Shown: positions 40,733 to 50,081, numbered from the stretch's first letter. The stretch: DNA of 64,000 nucleotides from JAGWBF01 sp965116325 (GCA_965116325.1 OZ220675.1:1178001-1242000), one strand, 5' to 3'. Numbers and translations: made by a program. Notes: generated from the letters alone by a model not told the origin.

Positions 40733-41701
40733 GTGGACGAGGCCCACACAATCCCTGGGAATGCCATCTCTCTCGACGACGCCTTCCGGTACTGCGAGCG
40801 GTTGGCAAAGACCCACTACGAGAACTTTACCGTCGGCTCCCTTCTTATACCCAAGGCCCTGCGCAGGCATGTTCACGCCATCTACGCCTACTGCCGCTGG
40901 GTCGATGACCTTGGTGATGAGCCTTTCGAGCCGCTGGTGGAGTCCCTTGCAGGGGCAAATTGGATGTACGAACAGGTCCGGTCCGGCAGCGAGCCCCTGG
41001 GGCCCTCCCAGCGCATGGCCCTTCTGGACAGTTGGGAAGAGGAGCTGGAATCGTGCTTCACCGGCACTCCTACCCACCCAGCAATGATCGCCCTCCGGGA
41101 CACCGTTCACGCCTTCGGCATTCCTATGGAACCCTTTCTGAAGCTGATAGAAGCCAATCGAATGGAGCAGAGTTCGTCTCGCTATTCCACCTACGAGGAC
41201 CTTCTCTTCTACTGCGACCATTCGGCTAATCCGGTGGGACACCTGTTCCTGTATCTGTTCGGCTACAGCGACAAGGGTATGCAGGAGCTCTCCGACTACA
41301 CCTGCACCGCCCTCCAGCTCGCCAACTTCTGGCAGGATGTGCACCGAGACTACGAGATAGGTCGCATTTACCTGCCGCTGGAAGATATGGAGAGGTACGG
41401 GTACACCGAAGCCGAGCTTGCCCAGCATGTCGTCAATCGGAGCTTCCGGGATTTAATGGCTTTTGAGGTCGAGCGGGCGGAACATCTGTTCCAGCGAGGC
41501 CTTCCGCTGGTAGATATGTTGGAGGGCAAAGCCAGGATCGATGTCGCCCTGTTCACCAAGGGCGGAATGGCAGTCCTCGAGGCCATAAAGGACCAGGACT
41601 ACGATGTGCTGTCCCGCAGGCCTTCCCTGTCCCGGTGGAAGAAAGCGCGCCTGTTCCTTTCGACATGGGCAAGAATGACGCGGCGACCATCCGCCTCCTG
41701 A
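40733..41701 (+). CDS. hpnC: Hydroxysqualene synthase HpnC
   Basis: A 322-residue trans-isoprenyl diphosphate synthase-fold protein: YCRWVDDLGDE (first Asp motif), YSTYEDLLFYCDHSANPVGH and ANFWQDVHRDYEIGRIYLPL (second Asp motif). HpnC converts presqualene diphosphate to hydroxysqualene. GTG 40733 with AAGGA is chosen; the frame is open further upstream but without a start signal or family-like sequence. Confidence 0.93.
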   Translation: MDEAHTIPGNAISLDDAFRYCERLAKTHYENFTVGSLLIPKALRRHVHAIYAYCRWVDDLGDEPFEPLVESLAGANWMYEQVRSGSEPLGPSQRMALLDSWEEELESCFTGTPTHPAMIALRDTVHAFGIPMEPFLKLIEANRMEQSSSRYSTYEDLLFYCDHSANPVGHLFLYLFGYSDKGMQELSDYTCTALQLANFWQDVHRDYEIGRIYLPLEDMERYGYTEAELAQHVVNRSFRDLMAFEVERAEHLFQRGLPLVDMLEGKARIDVALFTKGGMAVLEAIKDQDYDVLSRRPSLSRWKKARLFLSTWARMTRRPSAS

Positions 41702-41746
41702 ACCCGAGTCATACACAAGCATGAAACTCCCATCGGTAGATGCACG

Positions 41747-42607
41747 ATGAGCGAGCTGACCGACGCCTACGAAGAATGCCGCCGGATCACATTCCGAGAG
41801 GCCAAGAACTTCTACTATGCCTTTATCACCCTCCCTCGCCGCAAGCGCTACGCGATCTATGCAGCCTACGCCTTCTGCCGCATCTGCGATGATATTGCCG
41901 ACGGCGAACAGACCCCGGACGCCAAGCTGGTAAGCCTCCAAGGTGTGCGGGAAGACCTCGCCTCTACATACGGGGGACGGGCGCAGAACCCTGTGTACCT
42001 AGCCCTGGCCGATGCTGCATCCACCTATGACATCCCTGAGCAGCACTTCCGGGACGTCGTCACCGGCGTGGAGATGGACCTGACCAAGACCGCTTATCAA
42101 GACTTCGATGATCTGTACACCTACTGCTACCATGTTGCCTGTGTTGTAGGCCTTATCTGTCTTCAGGTCTTCGGATATTCCAACGACAAGGCCCGGGACT
42201 ACGCCGTAGATTTGGGCTTGGCAATGCAGCTAACCAACATCCTGAGGGATGTCAAAGAGGACCTGGAGCGGGGTCGGGTGTACATCCCCCAGGACGAGTT
42301 GGATCGCTTCGGATACACGTTGGAGGACCTGCAGGCAGGCACGGTGAACGAACCCTTCACTGACCTGATGGCATTCCAGGTTGAGCGGGCGCGCAGCCAT
42401 TTTGACGAGGGCTTCAGGCTGCTCCCCCTGCTTTCCGCTCGATCCAGGGGATGTCCGGCAGTGCTCGGCGCTCTCTACAGTCGCATTCTCGAAAAGATCG
42501 AGTCGAGGAGCTACAACGTCTTCCAGGAAAGGGTGAGCTTGGGCCGGGGCGAGAAGGGCTGGGTAACCCTCCGCACCTGGGTGAAGAGCTTGCTGCCCGC
42601 TCAATGA
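41747..42607 (+). CDS. hpnD: Presqualene diphosphate synthase HpnD
   Basis: A 286-residue homologue of HpnC: FYYAFITLPRRKRYAIYAAY, FCRICDDIADGEQ (first Asp motif), DLYTYCYHVACVVGLICLQV and NILRDVKEDLERGRVYIPQ (second Asp motif). It condenses two farnesyl diphosphates to presqualene diphosphate. The stop overlaps the hpnE start as ATGA. Confidence 0.94.
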   Translation: MSELTDAYEECRRITFREAKNFYYAFITLPRRKRYAIYAAYAFCRICDDIADGEQTPDAKLVSLQGVREDLASTYGGRAQNPVYLALADAASTYDIPEQHFRDVVTGVEMDLTKTAYQDFDDLYTYCYHVACVVGLICLQVFGYSNDKARDYAVDLGLAMQLTNILRDVKEDLERGRVYIPQDELDRFGYTLEDLQAGTVNEPFTDLMAFQVERARSHFDEGFRLLPLLSARSRGCPAVLGALYSRILEKIESRSYNVFQERVSLGRGEKGWVTLRTWVKSLLPAQ

Positions 42608-44034
42608 GCCTCCCCGAAAGCCGGGCGCCCCACGTTATCGTCCTGGGAGGAGGGTTGGCTGGCATCTCAGCGGCCTGCCATATCCTGGAGCGCGGCTGCC
42701 GAGTAACCCTGGTGGAGAAGAGGCCATTCCTCGGCGGAAGGACGTTCTCTTTTCGCCACCATCCCCAAAGGGAAAACAACCCTGCCTTCCAGGTGGACAA
42801 CGGCCAGCACGTCTTTCTGGGCTGCTGCACCAGCTACATCGACCTGCTCAGAAAGCTGGGCTCCTACTCCCATGCCTACCTGCAGCCCAAGCTCCACGTA
42901 GAGATACGGCGGGCACGAGAATCCGGCAAGCCCCCCAGGACGTGCACCCTGGCTTCCGTCCCCTTTCTTCCCCCGCCTCTCCACATCCTCCCCTCCTTTC
43001 TCCGCTACTCCCACCTGGGCATCAGGGACCGGCTCAGGGTGATCTACGGCCTCCTATGGGTCAGGTTAACCCGCCGTCATAACCCCACCCTGGAGGCCCA
43101 GAGTTTCCACCAGTGGCTCAAGGCCCATGGTCAATCCGAAGAAGCGATTTCCAGGTTCTGGGACATCATCATCGTTGCCACACTGAACGACGACTCCAGG
43201 AACGTCAGCGCATTCATGGCCCTGATGGTGTACCAAGAAGGTGTGCTCAAGGGGCGGAACAGCGCCAACATCGGGTTCTCGCGGGTCGGCTTGTCAGAGC
43301 TGATGGGGGGGCCCGCCAGGGAACTTATCCAGGCAGCGGGCGGGAGCGTCCTCTTTGGCAAGAAGGTCTCTCATCTCATAGTCCAGGACACCGACAACGG
43401 ATCGGGGAAGAAGGTGACCGGGGTGCAATTGGCCGATGGCGAGACCCTGAGGGGCGACATCTACGTGTCCGCCCTTCCCTTTGGCGACCTCGGCTCCATC
43501 CTGCCCCCATATCTCGCCGATTCCCCATTTTTCAGGGGCGCCCGAGAGCTGGCCACCGCCCCCATCGTGAACGTTCACATCTGGTATGATCGACCGGTTA
43601 TGGACACCAAAGGCGAACCCTTCGTGGCATTCCTGGACAGCCCCCTGCAGTGGGTGTTCGACAAGACCAGGATGCAGGGCGCCGACCCAGGCGGCCCTGC
43701 GGGGCAGTACATCTGCGTGTCCATCAGCGGGGCCTGGGACTACATGGAAATGTCCAAGGCGGACGTCAGGCGGATTGTTCTGGAAGAGATGGAAGCGGCC
43801 TTCCCTGTAGCAGCCCAAGCGCAGGTAAGGGATGTCCTGGTCATCAAGTCCCCGGCGACCTTCCGCTGCACTCCCGGCTCGGCCTCCCTGAGGCCGTCGT
43901 CTATCACGCCCATCAAGAACCTGTTCCTGGCTGGTGATTGGACCGACACCGGCTGGCCCTCCACCATGGAGGGTGCCGTGCGCAGCGGCGCAGCCGCCGC
44001 AGAGGCCGTCTGCTCCACGGTGCCCCTTGAATAA
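42604..44034 (+). CDS. hpnE: Hydroxysqualene dehydroxylase HpnE
   Basis: A 476-residue FAD-dependent amine-oxidase-fold protein. The dinucleotide motif is VIVLGGGLAGISAACHILER, then LVEKRPFLGGRTFSF and VDNGQHVFLGCC (both typical of HpnE), and the C-terminal FAD motif NLFLAGDWTDTGWPSTMEGA. It reduces hydroxysqualene to squalene. ATG 42604 is coupled to hpnD; the long in-frame upstream extension lies inside hpnD and is not used. Confidence 0.94.
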   Translation: MSLPESRAPHVIVLGGGLAGISAACHILERGCRVTLVEKRPFLGGRTFSFRHHPQRENNPAFQVDNGQHVFLGCCTSYIDLLRKLGSYSHAYLQPKLHVEIRRARESGKPPRTCTLASVPFLPPPLHILPSFLRYSHLGIRDRLRVIYGLLWVRLTRRHNPTLEAQSFHQWLKAHGQSEEAISRFWDIIIVATLNDDSRNVSAFMALMVYQEGVLKGRNSANIGFSRVGLSELMGGPARELIQAAGGSVLFGKKVSHLIVQDTDNGSGKKVTGVQLADGETLRGDIYVSALPFGDLGSILPPYLADSPFFRGARELATAPIVNVHIWYDRPVMDTKGEPFVAFLDSPLQWVFDKTRMQGADPGGPAGQYICVSISGAWDYMEMSKADVRRIVLEEMEAAFPVAAQAQVRDVLVIKSPATFRCTPGSASLRPSSITPIKNLFLAGDWTDTGWPSTMEGAVRSGAAAAEAVCSTVPLE

Positions 44035-45028
44035 GGCGGCCCTCATCCTGGCGCCCTTCTCGGAAGATGCCCTTAACCGCCTCGGCAAGCACGTCCGGTT
44101 CTCCTACGAAAGCTGGCTGGACACGGGTGAGCTGATCTCCCCCGACGACATGGTCCGGCGGATCAACTACGAGGACCTCAGCATCCTGGTGGTGGAAGCC
44201 GACTATGTGTTCGAAGAAGTGTTCGCCAACGCCCCCGGCCTGGAGTTCCTTGGCGTATGCCGGTCCAGCCTGGGACACATCGACGTCGATGCAGCCACCG
44301 AGCACGGCGTGCTAGTGATCAACACGCCGGGCCGCAACGCCAACGCTGTGGCGGAGCTTACCCTAGGCCTCATGCTCTCCTTGGCGAGGGGCATTCCCGC
44401 TTCAGGCCGCTATGTGTCCGAGGGCCGGTGGGAGGACCCCGTCGGTCCCTACACCCACATGCGCGGCACCGAGCTCGGGGGCAAGACCCTGGGCCTTCTG
44501 GGCTTCGGCGCCATCGGCCGCGCGGTGAGCAAGCGGGCCTGCAGCTTTGGCATGAAGGTCATCGCCTACGACCCATACCTGGGGGCTCCCGGAACGAGGC
44601 TGGGAGGAGCACGCCTGGAAAGCCTCAACACGCTCCTGGAGGAGTCCGACTACCTGTCGGTCCACACTCCAGACACGGGCGAGACCCGCGGCCTGGTAAA
44701 CAAAGACAACATAGGCCTCCTGAAGAGCGGGGTTAACATCATCAACACCGCTTCCTACTGGGCCATCGACGAAGATGCCCTCGTGGACGCCCTGCGCTCG
44801 GGCAAGGTGGCCTCCGTTGCCATGGATGTCCACCGCACCCACCCAATCCCGCCCAACAGCCCCCTGCTCTCAATGGACAACGCCCTGCTGACACCACACA
44901 TCGGTGGGGCCACCGCCGAGACCATAGAGCGCCAGTCCATGATGATGGTCGAGGACATTCGCAGGTACCTCCGCGGGCGCAGGCCCCGCCGCCTTGTCAA
45001 CGAATCGGTCTGGGGGCGGGTTGGCTAA
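44027..45028 (+). CDS. 2-hydroxyacid-dehydrogenase-like NAD-binding protein with altered active site
   Basis: A 333-residue protein of the D-isomer 2-hydroxyacid dehydrogenase fold: NAVAELTLGLMLSLARGIP, NAD motif LGLLGFGAIGRAVS, DYLSVHTPDTGETRGLVN and the catalytic His in LLTPHIGGAT. The usual catalytic Arg (NTARG) is replaced by NTASYW and the usual Glu before EP-type sequences by DVHRTHP, so classical dehydrogenase chemistry may be lost or changed. The start is a TTG overlapping the hpnE stop, and the stop overlaps the next start. This couples it to both the hopanoid genes and the kinase. Confidence 0.82.
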   Translation: MNKAALILAPFSEDALNRLGKHVRFSYESWLDTGELISPDDMVRRINYEDLSILVVEADYVFEEVFANAPGLEFLGVCRSSLGHIDVDAATEHGVLVINTPGRNANAVAELTLGLMLSLARGIPASGRYVSEGRWEDPVGPYTHMRGTELGGKTLGLLGFGAIGRAVSKRACSFGMKVIAYDPYLGAPGTRLGGARLESLNTLLEESDYLSVHTPDTGETRGLVNKDNIGLLKSGVNIINTASYWAIDEDALVDALRSGKVASVAMDVHRTHPIPPNSPLLSMDNALLTPHIGGATAETIERQSMMMVEDIRRYLRGRRPRRLVNESVWGRVG

Positions 45029-46517
45029 CCCAATTCTGGCCCTGGATGTGGGGACCAGCTCCTGCCACTGCCTACTGGCCGACGACAATGGCTCCAGCCT
45101 GTCATCAGCCTCCGCCGCCATCACCTATCACACCCCCAGGGACGGCCCCGAGCTGGCCCGGGAGTTCGACCCCGCCCAGGTGCTTTCCACACTTGGAGGG
45201 CTGGTCTCCCAGGTGCTGGGCAGGGCCGGCGTCTCCCCCGGCAGTATCGATACAATCGTCCTAACCAGCCAGCGCCAGGGTTTGGTGCTCCTGGACTCTG
45301 CCGGCGTCGAGCTGGCCTGCAGCCCCAACATCGACCTCCGGGCTGTGTTCGAAGGGGCAGCCATCGACGAGCAGCGCGGTGAGCAGGTGTACCGCACTAC
45401 CGGCCACACTCCCTCCCTCATCCTGGCCCCGGCTCGCCTCGCCTGGTTCGAGAAACATGAGCCCGGCATCTTCCAGCGAATCGACGCTGTCCTGTCCGTC
45501 GCGGGCTGGCTGATGCATCGCCTGACCGGTCGGAAACTGGGCGAGCGGTGCATGGAGGGTGAGGCTGGCCTGTTGAACGTCTCCACCGGCGCCCGTTGCC
45601 ACCGGCTGCTGGACAGCCTGGGCTTCCCACGGGGCCTCTTGCCATCCATGCCTGGAAGGGGCGCTCCTCGCAGGTCTGCCGCCGGCCCCCTGGCCCAGCA
45701 ATGGGGCCTGGGGAAAGGAGCCGAGGTCATACTGGCCGGCCCGGACACCCAGTGCGGCCTCCTGGGCATGGGCCTCACCCAACCCGGCCAGGTCGGCGCA
45801 TTGCTCGGCTGGAGCGGCGCCATCCAGGCCATCACTGCCGAGCCCCGCTTTCACCCCGACCGCGCCACGTGGGTGGGGCGCTACCTGCTGGACGACCTGT
45901 GGGTGGCCGAAGCGAACCTGGGGGAGGTGGGGTCCTCCTACTCCTGGCTCAAGGACCTGCTGCTGGGCTCCGACGCCCCCATGAGCGAAGCCGACGATCT
46001 GGCCGCTGGCGCCCCCGAGGACAGCTCCGGCCTTCTCGCCTGCCTGGGACCCGGCCCCGAAAGCGCCTTCTCCGCCGGGCTCCGCCGGGGCGGCCTCCTC
46101 TTCCCCACTCCCTTTGCCTACCGCCAGCCCACGGCTGCCGGCTTCTTCAGGGCCGCCCTGGAAAACGTTGCCTTCAGCGCCAAGGCCAATTTGGCCTGCC
46201 TGGACCAGCTCACCGGACGGACCACGGGCCTCCTCCACATAGGAGGGGGGATGGCCCGCAGCGACACCATGGCTTCCATACTGGCCGACGTCCTGGGCAT
46301 TCCCGTCCGCCGGAGCCGCACCCCCCAGGCTACGGCCCGCGGCGCCGTCCTCCGCGCCATCCTCCAAACCCGCTCCGATATCCCGCCTCATCAGTTGACA
46401 GAGATTGCGGGCGCAGACCATGATGATATCGTCCCCAGTTCACCTGCAGCCGTGGCTCGCTACGAAAGCGCTTACCAGGAATGGCTCGATGTGCAGCAGC
46501 GTCTCGACTGGGAGTAA
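45021..46517 (+). CDS. FGGY-family carbohydrate kinase
   Basis: A 498-residue ASKHA-fold sugar kinase. N-terminal phosphate loop LALDVGTSSCHCLLADDNGS, SQRQGLVLLD, EGEAGLLNVSTG, AGPDTQCGLLGMGLTQPGQ, and adenosine motif LLHIGGGMARSDTMASILAD with QATARGAVLRA. It is xylulokinase-like in layout; the sugar is unknown. TTG 45021 overlaps the upstream stop (TTGGCTAA) behind a G-rich ribosome-binding site. Followed by a class II aldolase, it suggests phosphorylation and cleavage of a ketose or related sugar. Confidence 0.87.
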   Translation: MANPILALDVGTSSCHCLLADDNGSSLSSASAAITYHTPRDGPELAREFDPAQVLSTLGGLVSQVLGRAGVSPGSIDTIVLTSQRQGLVLLDSAGVELACSPNIDLRAVFEGAAIDEQRGEQVYRTTGHTPSLILAPARLAWFEKHEPGIFQRIDAVLSVAGWLMHRLTGRKLGERCMEGEAGLLNVSTGARCHRLLDSLGFPRGLLPSMPGRGAPRRSAAGPLAQQWGLGKGAEVILAGPDTQCGLLGMGLTQPGQVGALLGWSGAIQAITAEPRFHPDRATWVGRYLLDDLWVAEANLGEVGSSYSWLKDLLLGSDAPMSEADDLAAGAPEDSSGLLACLGPGPESAFSAGLRRGGLLFPTPFAYRQPTAAGFFRAALENVAFSAKANLACLDQLTGRTTGLLHIGGGMARSDTMASILADVLGIPVRRSRTPQATARGAVLRAILQTRSDIPPHQLTEIAGADHDDIVPSSPAAVARYESAYQEWLDVQQRLDWE

Positions 46518-46547
46518 ACACCAGCCAACGATAGATAAAGGAGGCCC

Positions 46548-47201
46548 TTGACCCTCCGGCCTGAAGAACGGAAGCTCCTATGGGAGGTGGTCATGGAGCT
46601 GGCCAGGGAAGGCTTGGTCGCCGGCTCCAACGGCAATGCCAGCATGCGCCTGGACGGTGAAACCCTCCTCATAACCCCAACGGGCAGGTCCTACCGCGCC
46701 ATGACCCCCGAGGACCTTCTGATCATCGACATGGAGGGCGGGCCCGTCGAGGGCGACAGCATCCCTTCCTCCGAGACCGCCCTCCACCTTGCCATCTACC
46801 AAGCCCGACCCGACGCCGGCGCTGTCATCCACACCCACTCCCCCTACGCAACCATCGCAGCCGTCGCCGCCCTGGACATCCCTCCCCTGGTGGACGAGGT
46901 CGTATACAAGGTCGGGGGGAGCATCCCCGTCGCAGACTACGCTTTCCCCTCCACCGAAGACTTGGCCTCCAACGCTGTCGCCACCCTGGGCGAGGGCAAC
47001 GCCGTCCTCCTCCGCAATCACGGGCTGGTGGGGCTGGGCCGCAACCCCTGGGAAGCCTTCGACATTTGCCAGATGGTGGAGAGGCTGGCCCACACCTTCA
47101 TCTATGCAACCCTCCTCGGAAAGGCCAACCCCATCCCCGACGAGTACGTGGAGCTGGAGATGGAGCTTTTCCTGATGAAACGCCGGGCCTCGGTCGCCTG
47201 A
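46548..47201 (+). CDS. Class II aldolase/adducin family protein
   Basis: A 217-residue zinc aldolase of the fuculose-1-phosphate/ribulose-5-phosphate epimerase type: LVAGSNGNASMRL (phosphate loop), PSSETALHLAIY (catalytic acid Glu), IHTHSPYATIAA (zinc His pair) and LRNHGLVGLG (third His). AAAGGAGG precedes the TTG start. Together with the FGGY kinase it would split a sugar phosphate into dihydroxyacetone phosphate or glycolaldehyde and an aldehyde. Confidence 0.9.
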   Translation: MTLRPEERKLLWEVVMELAREGLVAGSNGNASMRLDGETLLITPTGRSYRAMTPEDLLIIDMEGGPVEGDSIPSSETALHLAIYQARPDAGAVIHTHSPYATIAAVAALDIPPLVDEVVYKVGGSIPVADYAFPSTEDLASNAVATLGEGNAVLLRNHGLVGLGRNPWEAFDICQMVERLAHTFIYATLLGKANPIPDEYVELEMELFLMKRRASVA

Positions 47202-47243
47202 TGCGGGCCGACCCAAGCAATAACGTTGAGGTGAAAAGGAGCC

Positions 47244-47612
47244 ATGGTTAAGATTCCCGCCTTCCTGCTGCGCAGGGTTTACGTCAAGGGAAGCCTCGCA
47301 AACGTCGATGACGGCTTCCAGTTCCAGCTTCTCAACTCCCTGGGCTCGGGCTACGCCCGGCGCATGCTCCCCCTCACCCTGGACGGCCGGGAGATACCAA
47401 TGGAACAGTGCACCTTCCCCATGAAGGACGGCGCCTGCTCCTTCGACCGGGTGTCCAACGACCTGCCCTTCACCCTGGACGTCAACAAGAACGTCACCAT
47501 AACCGTCCACGGAGAGACCCTGGATGCCAACCCCCACACCATCGCCCTGAACTTCGAGGTCGCTGGCCTCGGCGAACTCACCCTCGACTTCACCGACACC
47601 CCCGCCTCCTGA
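47244..47612 (+). CDS. Small beta-rich protein of unknown function
   Basis: A 122-residue protein: MVKIPAFLLRRVYVKGSLAN, GFQFQLLNSLGSGYARRMLP, LDGREIPMEQC, TLDVNKNVTITVHGETLD and NFEVAGLGELTLDFTDT. Alternating hydrophobic residues suggest an all-beta sandwich. AAAAGGAGCC precedes the ATG. It lies between the aldolase and an epimerase in the same unit. I recall similar small proteins carrying an HMG-CoA reductase label elsewhere, but nothing here resembles that enzyme. Confidence 0.7.
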   Translation: MVKIPAFLLRRVYVKGSLANVDDGFQFQLLNSLGSGYARRMLPLTLDGREIPMEQCTFPMKDGACSFDRVSNDLPFTLDVNKNVTITVHGETLDANPHTIALNFEVAGLGELTLDFTDTPAS

Positions 47613-47623
47613 CGCCGCCAGCA

Positions 47624-48568
47624 ATGAACGTTGCGGTCACAGGGGCATCGGGTTTCCTGGGGCAGAACCTCCTCCCAGTCCTCAGCACCTCCCCATCTAT
47701 CGATAGCATCATCGCCCTGGATGTGGCTCCCCCGGGCCTGGACCTCCCCAAGGTCGCCTACCGCCGGGTAGACCTTGCCTCTCTGCCCGGGGACTTCTTC
47801 GCCGGGGACCGGACCGACACCGTCCTCCACCTCGCCTTTCACTTGCGCACCGACCGCCAGCGCCGCCTGAGCCGTGACAACCTGGCCGGCACGAGGGCCC
47901 TCCTGGAAGCTTGCCACCGCGCCGGCGTGCCCAACATCATCTTTCTTAGCAGCCACACGGTCTATGGCTCTCACTCCCACAATCCTGTGCCTATCACCGA
48001 GGACATTCCGGCGGACCCCCTGCCCGGCTTCGGCTATGCCGAGGATAAGGCGGCCTGCGAGGAGCTGATGCTGGAGTACGCCGAAGCCCACCCCGACGCC
48101 ACCGTCACCATCCTCCGCTCCTGCGTCATTCTCGGCCCGGGCAGCGCCGGGAGCTACGTCGCCCGCACCTTGTTCAAGCCTGTCCTCCTACGCCTCATGG
48201 GCTATGATCCCCCCCTCCAGTTCGTCCACGTGGAGGACCTCACAGAGCTTCTACACCAACTGGCCACCCGACCTACGGCGGGGACCTTTAACGTGGCCGG
48301 CGCTGGGTCCATTCCCTACAGCCGGGCTGCCCGCATCGCCTCCAGCCGCCTGGTCCCTCTTCCTGTGGGTCTGGCATATCCCCTGGTGCAGCTGACGTGG
48401 CGCTTGGGTCTCCAGGGCGACTCTCCCGCCATCGGCCTCGAGTACATCCGCCACGCCATCCTGATGGATACCGCCAAGCTCACCCAGGCCACCGGCTTCC
48501 AGTTCACCCACTCCTCCGAGTCGGCCCTTCGCGCCGCCTTCCCCGATTCATCTTCCCCCCTCCCCTGA
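47624..48568 (+). CDS. NAD-dependent epimerase/dehydratase
   Basis: A 314-residue extended SDR with MNVAVTGASGFLGQNLLPVL, VLHLAFHL, catalytic SSHTVYGS, YAEDK (YxxxK) and RSCVILGPGSAGS. It starts 12 bases after the small protein gene and ends the long rightward run that began at 34.5 kb. The sugar or steroid-like substrate is unknown; a role with the kinase/aldolase cassette is inferred. Confidence 0.87.
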   Translation: MNVAVTGASGFLGQNLLPVLSTSPSIDSIIALDVAPPGLDLPKVAYRRVDLASLPGDFFAGDRTDTVLHLAFHLRTDRQRRLSRDNLAGTRALLEACHRAGVPNIIFLSSHTVYGSHSHNPVPITEDIPADPLPGFGYAEDKAACEELMLEYAEAHPDATVTILRSCVILGPGSAGSYVARTLFKPVLLRLMGYDPPLQFVHVEDLTELLHQLATRPTAGTFNVAGAGSIPYSRAARIASSRLVPLPVGLAYPLVQLTWRLGLQGDSPAIGLEYIRHAILMDTAKLTQATGFQFTHSSESALRAAFPDSSSPLP

Positions 48569-49214
48569 CGCCACTTCTCCCCCCTTGACGCTACTTCCTC
48601 CCCCCTCTCTTGATGGCACCTGTCCGTTCCCCTTCGATTTCCCTCAGGGCGAACGGACGGCATAGGCATAGACTCCCGCCTCCGCGAGAGTGACGACACT
48701 TGAGGCGCCCACACTTTTCCTCACGCTAGGCGCGCCTTTCGTCATTGCGGCGGAGGCCGCAATCCAGGACGGAGCATTGCCAGATTTCAGCGTGGGTCAT
48801 TCCAAGGGGGCCAGGGGGTGCAGCATGGCCCTTTGTCAGGGAGGCCTTCTCTACAGCCTGGGTTTCCTGGATTGCGGCCTCCGCCGCAATGACGGCGGGG
48901 GGTCTTGGTTATAGCAAGCCTTTCGAAGCCCTGGTCTTGGACTGGTATTCCCCTCGTCCGTTCGCCCTCGCGGCAATAACGGTGGGGGCGAATGTCGGTT
49001 CGTCCTGAGCCTGCCCGTTCGTCCTGAGGGAAAAGGAGCCCATTGAGTGACCCCTGCCCCCCTGTCCGTTCGCCCTGAGGGAAATCGAAGGGGAACGGAC
49101 AGGGAAGTAGAGCCTCACCCCAGCCCCCTCCCTCCAGGGAGAGGGGGCATTTTGTCCCAGCCGGTGCTATAATCGGGCGCCAGACCCAATACCCTTCCTT
49201 GATAGGAGTACGCC
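48569..49214. repeat. Repeat-filled intergenic region
   Basis: There is no gene here. It holds palindromic GTCCGTTC...GAACGGAC repeats (48622-48658 and 49064-49100), a CTCCCGCC/GCGAGAG hairpin near 48670, a MITE-like element (separate entry), and a CCCCAGCCCCCTCCCTCCAGGGAGAGGGGG-type hairpin near 49112-49150 close above the next gene. Confidence 0.7.
48740..48894. mobile_element. MITE-like element, 155 bp, copy 1
   Basis: Its ends are facing copies of CGTCATTGCGGC...GCCGCAATCCAGGA; each end is itself a hairpin (ATTGCGGC with GCCGCAAT). The core begins GGACGGAGCATTGCCAGA, similar to the cores of copies at 54.7 and 57.6 kb. It is non-coding and presumably mobilised in trans. Confidence 0.6.
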
Positions 49215-50081
49215 ATGACCACCAACAAGAAAGCCACAACCGTCGTCCGCGAAGCCTTCTTCCGCAAGGGCAGGCCCATATTCGGCATCAGCGCCCCCAC
49301 TCCCTTCGGCGCCAAGCTCCTCGAGCGTGCCGGCTTCGAGTACCTCTTCATTGGCGGCGATGCCACCATGGCCCCCATGCTGGACATCCAGGGCACCGGC
49401 GAGATCGACATGACCACCTCCGTCATGCTCGGCAGGACCTTCGCCAGCGCCGTCTCCATTCCCATCGTCATGGATGTGGACGTGGGCTTTGGCGGCCCCA
49501 CCCAGGTCGCCAAGATCGTCCGTGAGTATATCCGCAACGGCGTCGCCGGCATTCGCATCGAGGACGGCATCGTCCGCTACCTCCGGGACAAGGTCCAGGG
49601 CAGCGTCCACGACGAGGTGACCTCCGCCGAGGAGATGGTCCTCAAGGTCGAAGCCGCCTCCGATGCCCGCAACGAGCTGGACCCCGACTTCCTGATCATC
49701 GCCCGCAGCGACTGCCACTTCGCCGAAGGGTACCGGGGCGTCGAGGAGGTCATCGAACGGGCAAAGGCCTACAACAAGGCCGGGGCCGACGTCCTCTTTA
49801 CCACCAGCGCCGTGAAGGCCCAGGGCGACGTCAAGGAGCACATCCGCACCGTCGTCCAGGGCGTCGCTCCCATGCCCGTCTCCATCCCCGGCAACGGCAT
49901 GGACGTGGACGAGGGGGCCGAGCTGGGCGTGGCCGAGATACGCTACCCCTACGAGCTCCTCCGGGCCATGCACTCTGCCGGCTGGGACCACATCGTGGAC
50001 ATAAAGAACCGGGGCGTAGCAGCCATCAACGACTGGCGGGAGCGCAACAAGGACAACCCCTACCGCGCCAACCAGGCCTGA
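49215..50081 (+). CDS. Isocitrate lyase/PEP mutase superfamily protein
   Basis: A 288-residue TIM-barrel protein. PIFGISAPTPFGAKLLERAG, FIGGDATMAP, VMDVDVGFGGPTQVAKIVRE (metal Asp pair and Gly-rich loop), GIRIEDG and FLIIARSDCHFAEG mark the family. The KKCGH-type gating loop with the catalytic Cys of true isocitrate/methylisocitrate lyases is absent (RDKVQGSVHDE in its place), so oxaloacetate decarboxylase- or PEP-mutase-like chemistry is more likely. AGGAG precedes the ATG. Confidence 0.85.
   Translation: MTTNKKATTVVREAFFRKGRPIFGISAPTPFGAKLLERAGFEYLFIGGDATMAPMLDIQGTGEIDMTTSVMLGRTFASAVSIPIVMDVDVGFGGPTQVAKIVREYIRNGVAGIRIEDGIVRYLRDKVQGSVHDEVTSAEEMVLKVEAASDARNELDPDFLIIARSDCHFAEGYRGVEEVIERAKAYNKAGADVLFTTSAVKAQGDVKEHIRTVVQGVAPMPVSIPGNGMDVDEGAELGVAEIRYPYELLRAMHSAGWDHIVDIKNRGVAAINDWRERNKDNPYRANQA

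Noticed and set aside
42451..42603. Upstream extension of hpnE inside hpnD
   Set aside because: It is open by chance; the ATGA overlap and the family N-terminus (VIVLGGGLAG) fix the start at 42604.
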